A stretch of DNA of 64,000 bases, taken from the NCBI GenBank assembly GCA_907163375.1, contig CAJQUW010006103.1:117705-181704 (forward strand), read 5' to 3'. The notes under the pieces are model-generated. The model was given only the letters and a program-made list of their open reading frames with translations, had not been told where the DNA came from and made no database searches. This DNA comes from Prostheceraeus crozeri. Its lineage: Eukaryota > Platyhelminthes > Polycladida > Euryleptidae. The position numbers were made by a program, and so were the translations under genes. Shown piece after piece: positions 34,751 through 45,218 of this stretch (positions are counted from its first letter, which is position 1; each line of letters begins with the position of its first letter).

Positions 34751-35922
34751 CAGTGGTGTTCACACTTTTTGCTTGGCGTATCACTTTCAAATATAAGCGT
34801 CCCAAAGTGTATGAGCAGTTTTATTCGGAAGAATGAGCATGGGTATAGATGACTAACAAAAGCAAATTTTAACGGCATATGTTATACTTAGGCAAGACAG
34901 ACAATTTCTTATTTTCTCACGTCACATGAGGTTGCAAATTGCATGATTTTTCGGAATATTAGGATAATACATGCAATAATAAAATAATTTAATGATGATA
35001 ATAGTGCCAACATGATAGTTATTTACGCAACTAAAACATTTTCAATAGCAAGTATACAACGATAATACCTTAAACTTGTGTTGATTTTATTCTCCATGTA
35101 CGTCTTTCCTAATTAGACAGGCTTCTCACATCATGTTGATGTGAAGACAAAAAGGAGAAACAGACTTCTTGTGGAGCCTTCGTTCCGGCTGAAGCTCAGC
35201 GCGATACAACCGCGGATCAACAAACTCCAAGCTGCCAAGCAGAGTGGTCACTGACCATTCACCTGGATGCACCGTTGTTAGAATTTTTTTAAATGTTGTT
35301 TTAATCAGGGATGCGGAGTCGGAGTCCCGGAGTCCTATCATTTTTGCTGGAGTCGGAGCCGGACTCCGTCCTATAACTAGACGCGAAATATAATAAAAAC
35401 AAATTATTTATTCTTGTGCATAGCTGTCGCTGTCTTGATGTCAACTTTCACAGTCAAACAAAAGTACAGAGACAGCAGTGCATGTAAAGCTTGAAATAGT
35501 TGAGGGAATGACCCGTGATAGTGAAAAAGGGCGTCTTTTCACTCGGTGATTCAGTAGAAAAGACAAGCCTTCCTAGCCTCGATCACACCTACGCACCAAA
35601 GGTCACATCAGAGACAAAATTGAAATATTACGTGAAAATTTAATGTACCGTATTAGAAATCATGTATTTGGCAATCTCATGTGACATGTGAGAAAATAAG
35701 AAATTATATGTCTTCCTTTAAATTTAGAATATAGTATATATAAGCTTTATGTAATGTGTATCATCGTTTTCACTCTTTTCTTATACAATATTGTAGCTGA
35801 TACAGTATACCGAATGTTGTGTTGATTCCTCAGGTGCCTCGTTTTTTAAATGGTACGCGTGCCATCTGGAAATGCTCGGCGTACTACCAAATGGTACGCG
35901 CCCCACATTTTGAAGACCACTG
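34751..35922. mobile_element. Non-autonomous hAT element inside the Penelope-like element
   Basis: It begins CAGTGGTGTTCACACTTTTT and ends TTTTGAAGACCACTG, with an exact 8-bp duplication CTCTAAAT at 34743-34750 and 35923-35930. Subterminal inverted repeats follow (TTTCTTATTTTCTCACGTCA on the left, its near-complement at 35685-35715). At 1172 bp it has no transposase. Because it splits the RT coding region, it is younger than the Penelope-like copy. Confidence 0.9.
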
Positions 35923-35994
35923 CTCTAAATCACTTTCATACAAGAGCTAGCTCAATGTCATTTCTACATCGCTCGATCTGATGATAATTGAAAC

Positions 35995-36531
35995 CAGAGA
36001 TGGAAATCGGCCAACATTTACAGATCAGTCCGGTCCCGCGGCCGGTCAGCTTAAGTAACTGCAGGGCGGCATGTGTCCAACTTCAGACCGCTCTTAGGCT
36101 GGCTCCTGGCAGAAATTCATGCCGGTGTCATGAGGTGATAATGTCTATCATACATTTAATTCAATCATTTGTGTGCCTACATCGTGCGCATGAGTTCGAC
36201 AATGTTGGTGCGCATGATTATAAAGCATCACAAGTAATCGTGGTTATACATCATTACTGATCACTACAACACATTGACCTCCGGAAAATTTTTTTAATCT
36301 TCTTTGTCCCTTGAACATGTTTCGGAGTCCTCAAAATGTGTAGCAGCATCTTAGAATAGTCTGAAAACGCATTTACCAAGTATTTGTCATTCGCAAAAAA
36401 ACTAGACTGCTATGCTCATTTGTATGCATGACGATGACAATTTCTAAAAAATGAAATCTTTTGCAAAAGATCGAGAAAAGTCGACATGAAATCCCATGCC
36501 TGTCCGGTTCGGCCGATGGTTTCCATTTCTG
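35995..36531. mobile_element. Second hAT-type miniature element
   Basis: The left end CAGAGATGGAAATCGGCC and the right end GGCCGATGGTTTCCATTTCTG are imperfect inverted repeats. The flanks ATTGAAAC (35987-35994) and ATTGAGAC (36532-36539) are an 8-bp duplication with one mismatch. It is non-coding and 537 bp long. Confidence 0.78.
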
Positions 36532-36659
36532 ATTGAGACTTGCAATTTTCCGATCGTGATCAACAGCTAATATGCTTCTCCGTTCCTGTTCAACCTGACT
36601 AATCTAACTCCCATTACAGGAAGGCTATGTCTCAGACACTTCTTTTATTCATTTTGCAG

Positions 36660-36818
36660 CAATTTTCTATTGTGAATGATTTAGAAGTATTAACAAGTCA
36701 ACTGCTGTTAATTGTTGGTCAACGATGTGCTCACATGATATTCCCAATAAGCCAGCAAATCAATCTCAAACGTTTAGGCCTTATGCCACCAGTGCTGGAA
36801 ACGTACTTTAAAACCTCG
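36660..36818 (+). CDS. RAB3GAP2: RAB3GAP2 penultimate exon (53 codons)
   Basis: The acceptor TTCATTTTGCAG ends at 36659 and a consensus donor GTAAGT starts at 36819. The peptide begins QFSIVNDLEVLTSQLLLIVG, continues with QRCAHMIF, and follows directly from the AEE end of the exon at 28819, matching the recalled vertebrate order (AEEA...[20 protein letters not shown]). An alternative acceptor at 36618-36619 would add 13 codons that have no place in the family, so I prefer 36660. Phase is 0 at both ends. The preceding intron is 7.56 kb. Confidence 0.8.
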
Positions 36819-36879
36819 GTAAGTACTTATTTTTTTACCAATGCTAACTATTATAATTAAAAATTTCTTTTCTCTGCAG

Positions 36880-37056
36880 AATTACGAAGAATTGGTGTGC
36901 ACTGACTCTCCGGTTGTCGACACTGACCGCCTGATAAAAGTTATACTTCGACTCATGTCCGACGATCACCCTGAACTACATAGAGCAAGACTTATTGCGG
37001 ATCTCGTGGAACGGTTTCTAAACTTTGGGGAAGATGATTTCCAGTCACTCACGTAG
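36880..37056 (+). CDS. RAB3GAP2: RAB3GAP2 last exon (58 codons plus stop)
   Basis: A 61-nt intron (GTAAGT...CTCTGCAG) precedes this exon. The peptide runs from NYEELVCTDSPVV to FGEDDFQSLT and stops at TAG. It contains RLIKVILRLMSDDHPELHR, which corresponds to the C-terminal helix block of RAB3GAP2 (LVNKVIELLPEKH, from memory). The end of the protein therefore lies a few residues beyond the conserved block, as in relatives. No AATAAA is seen close by. Confidence 0.78.
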   Translation, partial: NYEELVCTDSPVVDTDRLIKVILRLMSDDHPELHRARLIADLVERFLNFGEDDFQSLT

Positions 37057-37659
37057 TGAAACTGTGAAGAATTTTCACGGACTGGAAATAACCCTGTTAA
37101 GATATTTTCAGTATTCTTTGACTCTATTCAGATTTTATTCGTTTTATCACTGAAGCGATTGATAAAGGTTTTAAGATTGATAGGCTTGGTGTTGGCAGAG
37201 CACGAACCTTATGTGAATTTTAATTTTATTTTGGGAAGGCTCCGCATTTTCGTGAAATATTGAAGCGAATTTAGGAAGGATTTTTTACGAGTATCATACG
37301 TCTTGTCTTATGAGTGTTAATTCTCATAATAATGTAAATGGCAAATACAGATGATAAGTCTTTCAGATTATCATTCTTTTCGTGCTCAATTAAATGTGCA
37401 ATGCTCATCGGAAAATTGAACACCTTTTTCACTATAAAATAACAAATTCGACAGAATTCAAAATTGATTTCAGAACTCTGTCACTTATGTCCAGCGGCGA
37501 TTATTGCCTCTCATTCTCAGGTAAACACTCCACAACAGCAGGTAAACAGCAGGTTCAACTATTATGCAATTGTTCGCCTTTTATCATATCGTTTTAAAAT
37601 GCATACGAGTATATCCATCATCCGTACACTAAATGAAGGAAAAACAAAGTATTCCAATT

Positions 37660-38110
37660 CAAAATTCATTTTTCTTCAGTTCTATTCTTCTTTCTGACAT
37701 TGCAAAATGTCGATCGATAACATCTGACTGCCATTTTTCAGGGTCACTTTTTATGATACGGGATATGAGTTCATTTTCAATCGAAAGAAAAGACAAAGCT
37801 ACGCAATCTCTCATCGGACATACTCGTCCTAGAAAATCTAGTAATTCTTTTGAGAGTAGAGAATGATCGTTCACAACCACAGCTAGACACGCTACGCGTG
37901 GTGAGTGTTTTGACTAACTTTTCAGTCGTGTGAAAGCATCAGAAAAATCTCTTATCAGCAGGTTCAAATAACCCTGATGCTCTTTCTGCCTGACAAACAA
38001 ACTCATCGGTTTTATACAAAACGTTCAATTCAGCATGCAATTTGTTTGGCAAAACATTCATCTTATCTTTATCGATAGAACAAAACAAATCATCAGGAGA
38101 TAAGACAGAT
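37660..38110 (-). pseudogene. hAT transposase C-terminal relic
   Basis: On the minus strand, CGCERSFSTLKRITRF (the hAT dimerisation motif) near 37880-37830 and VALSFLSIENELISRI near 37790-37740 lie in two frames, with a frameshift between them. Upstream pieces (NVLPNKLHAELNVLYK near 38060) fit the same protein type. No ends or intact frame remain. Confidence 0.6.
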
Positions 38111-38930
38111 ATAGCATTCCCGTAACACTGATGGGTAATGCTTGAGAGAAATCTTTACCCTGATGTCTGCCAACTCGAGTGGATGACGTTTATCAGCAAA
38201 CAATGTTTCCATGCCAATACATAATCACATTAGATGTGTGTCTATCATCTTGATATTGAATCTTCTTTCAACAAGTCGATTTCGCCATTTTAAGTGTCAC
38301 TGATAATACGCTTCAATCAAAGATATTTAATATTATAAAGCGCTAGATAGGAAATAGACGTGTTTCTACCTTGTGTGCAACGAAGCCAGTGAAATTCAGC
38401 TGATATTGCAGGAATTTGAAAATGTTTGTAAGCGAGCAACAAATATTCCTTTTCAATGCCTCTTTTTAGTAATTACAGAACTAAAACGCATTTCAATGAT
38501 AAATCAAGAAGTTTTTATGTATGTCAAAAAACAGCGTCCAAATTGCAACAAAGAATAGTTCAACATTCTACTTTTTCAGATGTTTTGCAAAACGCAGTTG
38601 TAAATAAGAATACTGCTGATACAACTCTTTATTGCATTATTTAATGTCAGTTGATTATTAGATCTGAAGAGCGCATGTTATATAGGAATAATACAAATGA
38701 AAACCAATTGTTTCATTTTTGATGAAACCAGAGTAAAGTTTACTTAACTTACAATTCACCAAATATACATGAATAAATGTCTTTTCTGAACAGAAAAATG
38801 AACCGCGTCTTTACTTGTGATCATGCAGTTAGATTTTTTCTTTGTAATAAGTACGGACCCTGTACATGTATATCGTTGCTGTGCCCAGCAGGACGCGATT
38901 GCCAAGCTTGACAATAATCTATTGTGTATA

Positions 38931-40548
38931 CACTCAATGAAAAAATAGAGTACCCGGTGTAAAAAGTTATGTTAACAGTGACAAATTTATCATTTCAGTC
39001 ATTTTTTTCTACTCGTTGGTGTGAAATATGAACTTTAGAAGTTAAATCAATAGTCAAACTATTAGGCCTCAACCACACAGCGAGCTTTTCCAAGCGTTTT
39101 GCAGTAAATACAAAGTCATCATTGCAGCATTTGTAGACTTCCATAATCCACGCAAAGCAAACTAGAGCGATTGATAGCTTGTGGACATGCGGTTACTCGA
39201 GACGCTTGGGACGCTCGTGTTTGCTTTGCTTTCAGTGTAGCTGAGGCCTAATGCTATGATTCCATTCATTGTTCTTTCATGCATACCGAGCTGTACTCTG
39301 TTCAATCCGCTAGCTACATACACCACAATCATTGACAGTATCGTAGCATTAGCAAATTAGTCATGCTGACACGTGGATGTGATTTGACTGAATTCCAGAG
39401 AGGTCAAATCTACGCCTTAAAGTTTCATGCGAATTTTTCAAGACCTAAAATTGCTGAGTGCCTCGAGATATCAGAGAACACAGTCAGAAAGTACCTACAG
39501 AGGCTATCAGCTGGTGGAGATGCTAAAGCAACCAATCGAGCTTCTTGTGGCCGTAGGAAAAGTACAACTGAAGAAGATGACGAGGAAATTTTAACTTTCT
39601 CTTCCAACCATCCTTTTTGCTCTGCCAGAGTAATTAAGCAAAACTTAAATCTAGAATGCACCAGAAGGACCGTAACAAATCGATTGCTGAGCGGTGGTTT
39701 CAAGGCATTTACACCAGCTAGAAAGACAGCCTTGACAGCAGATCATGAACATCGCAGATTGGAATGGGCTACAGAAAAGTCATCGTGGACTTTGACGAGG
39801 TGGAAGAAAGTGGTGTTTTCTGAGGAATCGAAATTCTGCTTCGGTCAGTCACGAGTACAGTATGTCCGTCGATCGATAGGAGATCGGTACACGGATCGCT
39901 ACGTCGGCCGTACTCCGAACAGATCTGTCGCGCATGTAATGGTGTGGGGTGCATTCTCAAGTAATGGACATACGAGCCTGGTGAGAATTCAAGAGAGATT
40001 GGATGCCCAAAAGTACATCGACATCCTTGAAGGTAATCTTCTTCCAGTATGGAATACAATCACTCAAGCAGGTGGCATCTTCCAGCAAGACAATGCACCG
40101 ATACATTCGGCGAACCGGACGAAACTGTTCCTTCAACACAATGGAATCCCTACCTCAGACTGGCCTGCATTTAGTCCCGACATGAATCCCATCGAACACG
40201 TGTGGGCACAGATGGGACTGAAACTCCAAAGAGAAAATGAGGACCCAGAAGACAGTGACCAACTCTTTGCTACGCTTGATGTCATTTGGAATGAACTGAT
40301 GGATGATGTCAATTATCGAGCTTCTCTTATCAGTTCAATGCGTGATCGCGTAGAAGCAGTACTGAATGCTGAAGGTGATTTTACGAGATTTTGACTGTTT
40401 TCTATGTACTAGTACGCCTTTCGTGACTTTATACGCGTATTGATATTGTTTCTGTGATCGACTCTGAAGCACAAGTAGTGCATATTGTCTTGTTGTTTTC
40501 GAAATAGAGTTAACTGTCTAACCGGGTACTTTATTTTTTCCTTGAGTG
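38931..40548 (+). mobile_element. Tc1-type DNA transposon, structurally complete
   Basis: The inverted ends are 27 bp (38931-38957 and 40522-40548), starting CACTCAA and reaching GTACCCGG, with two mismatches. TA lies at both outer edges (38929-38930 and 40549-40550). The length of 1618 bp and one uninterrupted transposase frame are typical of Tc1. Confidence 0.93.
39363..40394 (+). CDS. Tc1-type transposase, 343 aa, first catalytic Asp replaced by Glu
   Basis: It would bind the TIRs and cut and paste the element in the nucleus. The N-terminal half has paired-like helix-turn-helix domains (GQIYALKFHANFSRPKIAEC; TRRTVTNRLLSGGF). The catalytic domain has QDNAPIHS and SPDMNPIEHVW with 34 residues between D and E, so DD34E spacing. 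The first acidic residue is E154 in VVFSEESKF (codon GAG), where Tc1 relatives have D. The frame is otherwise intact from ATG 39363 (432 bp inside the left end) to TGA. The D-to-E change could weaken or abolish cleavage; one base change would explain it. Confidence 0.92.
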   Translation: MLTRGCDLTEFQRGQIYALKFHANFSRPKIAECLEISENTVRKYLQRLSAGGDAKATNRASCGRRKSTTEEDDEEILTFSSNHPFCSARVIKQNLNLECTRRTVTNRLLSGGFKAFTPARKTALTADHEHRRLEWATEKSSWTLTRWKKVVFSEESKFCFGQSRVQYVRRSIGDRYTDRYVGRTPNRSVAHVMVWGAFSSNGHTSLVRIQERLDAQKYIDILEGNLLPVWNTITQAGGIFQQDNAPIHSANRTKLFLQHNGIPTSDWPAFSPDMNPIEHVWAQMGLKLQRENEDPEDSDQLFATLDVIWNELMDDVNYRASLISSMRDRVEAVLNAEGDFTRF

Positions 40549-43002
40549 TATGTAATTTTGTGGTAGGAACTACATGATACAACAGAAAAAATAAAGATGA
40601 ACTATCAGAATAGCATATAGAATTGGCTTATTATACAATGCACATTGACAACATCTTTGACATTGACAGACATGTGATGTTCGATTCCAGTTGATCCTAA
40701 AATGCCCTCTGTTAGTTATTTGAAATGCATATATCCATGCCTGGTGAATAACTTGAAGAGCGTAATTGTTGACGTCAGCTTTATTATTAGCCAATTCCTC
40801 AGATTCTCACTGAAATTGTTAATAGCTATGAATTCTACAGAGGGAGTTGAGTATTTATCAATTGATGCCCCATCAGTCTTCATGTGAATATTTTTTCCCT
40901 CTGAATTGATATTACTGCATTTAATTAACAATTTTTTCAGGGAGACTGCTGAATGAATATTTTTGAAACTTTTGCCATATAATATCAGTATGAATTATGC
41001 TTTATAAGCTCATCATATGACATTTCCAAGGTTCTTTGCCGCATCGCACAGGCGACAAAACAGCTATTTCGCACCATTGCCGTAATGCCACGATAAGGAC
41101 CATGCGAAAATGAATTCAAATTTAAGCATATCATCTTGCCTTTTTAAACAATTAAATATCTTTGGCTTCAAATATAGTAGCACAAATTAATTAATTAACA
41201 TTATTACTATATTAATGATTGCCTATAGAAAGCATTGCCTATATAATTGCCTACAATAAGAATTAAATCTCTAGAATTTACTTATGGAACGAATTTCTCT
41301 ATCACTATCATTAAATATGAAACGGCAAAGTTGGTTTTTAAGATGATAATTTGATAGTAAACACTCTTAACCTTACTGAGAAATCGCCACTGGTATAAAC
41401 AAAAGTTGGATATCAAGAAGGAATGATTTAATATTTCCTAGCAGGCATCTTAACTATGCGGAATTAAACTGATGATCTATTGAATTTCATGAACTAAATT
41501 ATAATGCAATTAAGTCTTCAAGGAAAAGTGGATATCTCATTGAGAGCTTCCTCGCTGACATGTCATATGTTGAACCCAGCATCTTTTAAAGTTAAGTAAT
41601 CAGTCCATGTACTGGGTAGAAGCAACTCAGCAATAATTGAATTCCTTTTGTGTATGCAGTTTCGTAAATGAACTCGAATGAGACGGCCAGCATCACATGT
41701 GAGATATGACAATTTTTGCAATTTTGGAGAATTTTTGGATTTGTCGACTGATCGTGATGGCAAAACAGGAGGAATAACACCATTTTGCAATTCCTCTGTG
41801 TCATGTCAACCTGTGTCGAGAGATAGTTTCTTAAAAATTAACCTGCGATTATATAGTAGGGATGTCGACTCAAAAAAAGTATCTGCGTATACAGTGAAAA
41901 TTTGTGTATCAAAAGATTCAGCTTTTTGTGGAGATTACGTTCCCGTTGTCTAGTGATGCAAATGGTAAATTTTCCATTGGAAAATTTTGAAATTTATTTT
42001 TCGGTGATTTACGTTTTTTCCTTTGTTTTGGAGACTTATTATGGTCGTTTGAAAAGACTATGCAATATTCAAAGACCGAAAACTTTTCTATCATCGCCTG
42101 TATGTTAACTTTTGGTACCAACTGCACCTTTTCCATGTCTATTTCAGATCTTTCCAAATGAATTTCAGACATAAGATGGATTTCAGATTTCTCTGGCTGA
42201 ATTTCAGATATCTGTCAGAAGCACAACTTTGAAAATGTCTTAAATTCAACTGGAGATTCATGTGGATCATATCTGAAATTCATTAAGGCAGATCTGAAAT
42301 CGATTTGGAACTATATCTGAACCATCTGAAATAGAAATGGAGGATGTGTATCCTCAGCGAAGATGTCGGACAATAAGCCAGAAGTTAGAGGCTATCATAG
42401 ATATTCTTTTACTCATCACAGATATCTTTAGTGACCAAATATCTCACGAGTTTACAGTCTTTATGTCTTCCAATATGGTCGCTCATGAATGCTGCGTGGA
42501 CTGTGTGTTTATACTTCACATCTTCATCAACACATGAAGAATTTGCATCACTGATCAACGCTGCATATATATAAAGCTTAACTTTCAAGCTAATAAGCAA
42601 ACTCCAAAATGAAGCACATTATTTTTGCTCCAGATCTTTCACATTGCATGAAAACATACCCCTATTGTAAGGCAAGATTCACGTTATCCCAAACGGTGTC
42701 TGTGTGATAATTAAAAATGCTAACAAAATGGCACAAAGCCACTGGTGGCAAAAGGAATGTTCAAAAATGTGCGGACGGAACTCGTATTGCTACGATTGCT
42801 TTAATCGAAATAATGATGAAATTAAGATTTTTAGACCCAATTTATTGGTACGTAGGTACGTACAAGAGTTGGATATCAGAAAGAATGAATACTTGCTAAT
42901 AAGCATCCTAACGAAGCGGAAATCAAGCTCATTATTAAGGGAATTTCATGAATTGGAAAGTCTTCATGAAAAAGACATGATTTTATTGTGATTATATTCC
43001 TG
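40549..43002. other. Intergenic stretch with small repeats
   Basis: No gene is seen. Two diverged direct copies (about 41400-41500 and 42862-42955; shared GTTGGATATCA, AGCATC and GAATTTCATGAA) point to a duplicated element. A cluster of ATTTCAGA words then TCTGAAAT words lies at 42131-42345. Open frames such as 41678-41953 and 42704-42991 have no recognisable domain. Confidence 0.45.
42131..42345. repeat. Inverted cluster of ATTTCAGA / TCTGAAAT words
   Basis: Four copies of TTTCAGA (in contexts such as CTATTTCAGATC and GAATTTCAGATATC) are followed by four of TCTGAA in the opposite sense. This makes an imperfect palindrome with a repeated arm. It may be a small MITE or a binding-site cluster. 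Confidence 0.45.
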
Positions 43003-43854
43003 CTTTCTTGGCTGAAATTTCAAGTTTTTAATTCAATTTTCACCGGCATTTAGGATTCACCAAATTCATGATTCATTTCTTGAATGAACAGTGATGTGGA
43101 ACCATCTGCATCTTTCAAAGTGCAATGACATCATGTGATTTTCTGCCATCGTTGCAGGATGCCTGTGATATGGTCACGCTAGAGAAATTACTCCTGAGGC
43201 TGATCGAGCATGAAGGCAAGAACCCATCGAATTGCGAATTTAACAAACATTAAATCTCCAAGGCAGTCATGAGGATCTGTGAAATATCATCATTCCTTCT
43301 GCATTACATTCATGATCACGTACGATCAATTTCGTTGTAATTTCTGAAAAACTGCACAACTTTGCATATCTCACATTTGGTGACAATCACCTCCTTTGAG
43401 TTCATCTAATAAAATCGAAAGTACGTGTATACACATTGGGGATTCAATAAAAAAGTTGCCACTCTAGCTAATGTACCTACTCTAGCCTGCGATGGATTGC
43501 TATCACTTTAATACTATATCAATAGCACCATGCCAATGCCTTTATGATGATTTCAGCGCATGTCTTCTTTTGAACATAATAGCAGGGATCAACACGGCAT
43601 TGACATTTGTAGACAATTTGAGACAACGTTTTGACTAATATAATTACTCTATGAATAGCACTTTGAGAGTGATCATATATCACCAGCAATTAGCCCACCA
43701 CTGGAAGATCAAAACAAAATAATCACTGACAATAATAATCACAGTAGACTTAAAAGATGTAGATAGGTTCGAATTATATTGAGATTTGAATGAATCATTA
43801 AATTGATTACATCGATGAAAATGGAATAAAAACTTGAAATTTCAGCCAAGAAAG
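43003..43854. mobile_element. Inverted-repeat (MITE-like) element
   Basis: The ends share about 40 bp as inverted repeats: CTTTCTTGGCTGAAATTTCA on the left and the complement TGAAATTTCAGCCAAGAAAG on the right, continuing inward. No target duplication or coding region is visible in its 852 bp. Confidence 0.6.
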
Positions 43855-43897
43855 AACAACAAGATGTCGACGTTTTTATGAAGACTTACATTATGGC

Positions 43898-43943
43898 CCT
43901 TTTCGAGTTGCCAAATCGATGTGACTTTGGCAACTCGAAAAGG
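43898..43943. repeat. Perfect 18-bp hairpin at the left end of the large TIR element
   Basis: CCTTTTCGAGTTGCCAAA (43898-43915), a 10-nt loop, then the exact complement (43926-43943). The right arm and loop belong to the TIR; the left arm extends outside it. The right end of the element (51739) has no such outer arm. Confidence 0.85.
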
Positions 43944-44746
43944 TGATTATTTGCAAAAATGTGTGCTTTTTACATGAACTTTGTCAAGGTCTCAGCGGAA
44001 TTTTTAGTCGGTCAGAGCCCGCTTATTTTGGGAAAACCGGCAATTCTAAGTTTGTAAACAAATTAGGAAATCGCACTCGCATGTGAGTTGTGATTAAGTT
44101 TCAACCAATATATTTAGTAAAAACATAATTTTAATATTCTGTTGTTTTACTGCATGTCGTTGCATCGATACTGTTTGAAATAACGCAATGCACGTGCTGG
44201 CTGTAGAATATTTCATGTTACAGAGTAAAAACTCTAGTGTTCTCTTAACTTACCATCTCTAGTTTAGTTATTTTCATACAACCATGTTCAATTATCGGTT
44301 GGCTGGTTCATAAATCCTTCATTGGATCTTTCTCAATTTCTAGTTGCAACCAAATTCTTCTCATAAATCGTTTAGAGCAAAAGCCTATCTAGCCAACCAA
44401 AATAATTTTGAGATTCAATTCTTCATAACTTTCTCGAGTTTTCTCGCGTCTAGCAGAAGGAATTCATGTTTAAATTCAGAAGGGTTTTCAGAAGGGTTTC
44501 ATGTTTAGCCTCTTCTATTTGTCTATCAAATGAAATACTTTAAATATGAATTCCTTCTGCTAGAAGCGAGAAAACTCGAGAAAGTTATGAAGAATTGAAT
44601 CTCAAAATTATTTTGGTTGGTTAGATAGGCTTTTGCTCTAAACGATTTATGAGAAGAATTTGGTTGCAACTGGAAATTGAGAAAGATCCAATGAAGGATT
44701 TATGAACCAGCCAACCGATAATTGAACATGGTTGTATGAAAATAAC

Positions 44747-45029
44747 TGTCGTATCTGGAATTGCAGCTTGTTTTAATTTGATACATTTTAAATGCCTGGA
44801 GTACCAGCTGTTGTTACCTAGGATACTTTAAAATTCATAATTTTGTATCTTATCGCTCAGGTCCTACTGTACGGCATGATGTACTTATCCTTATCTGACT
44901 TCAATACATTTTAACTTTTACATTTACAATAGACTGGATTTTACCTTATGGGATTTATGGTTCATACAGTACAAGGCCATTTACTACTACTACAAATTAC
45001 TACTCGGCATTACTAAGCTGGTCACTACA
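44747..45029 (+). repeat. 5' LTR (283 bp)
   Basis: It starts TGTCGTATCTGG and ends GGTCACTACA. Base by base I find no difference from the 3' LTR at 49317-49599. Confidence 0.95.
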
Positions 45030-45047
45030 TTTTGGCGACGAAAATTG
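45030..45047 (+). promoter_or_regulatory. Putative primer-binding site region
   Basis: TTTTGGCGACGAAAATTG follows the 5' LTR directly; a TGGCGAC start is usual for a tRNA primer-binding site in Ty3-type elements. The tRNA was not identified. Confidence 0.5.
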
Positions 45048-45218
45048 TTACGAACCTACAAATTTCTACAAGTTACACATATTTTGTCAGTATTACTGCA
45101 AATTGCAAGGATCTCCGGTCTGTGATAAGTACAAACTTTTTCATTACTACATAGGTACTTACTTAAGTACATAGTTTACATTTTCTGCATATCATCAAAT
45201 TTTCTCAGTATTTTCAAC

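Noticed and set aside
36620-36659. Earlier acceptor for the penultimate RAB3GAP2 exon
   Set aside because: The added 13 codons have no counterpart in the family, whereas the acceptor at 36658-36659 gives a direct, in-phase join to the previous exon.
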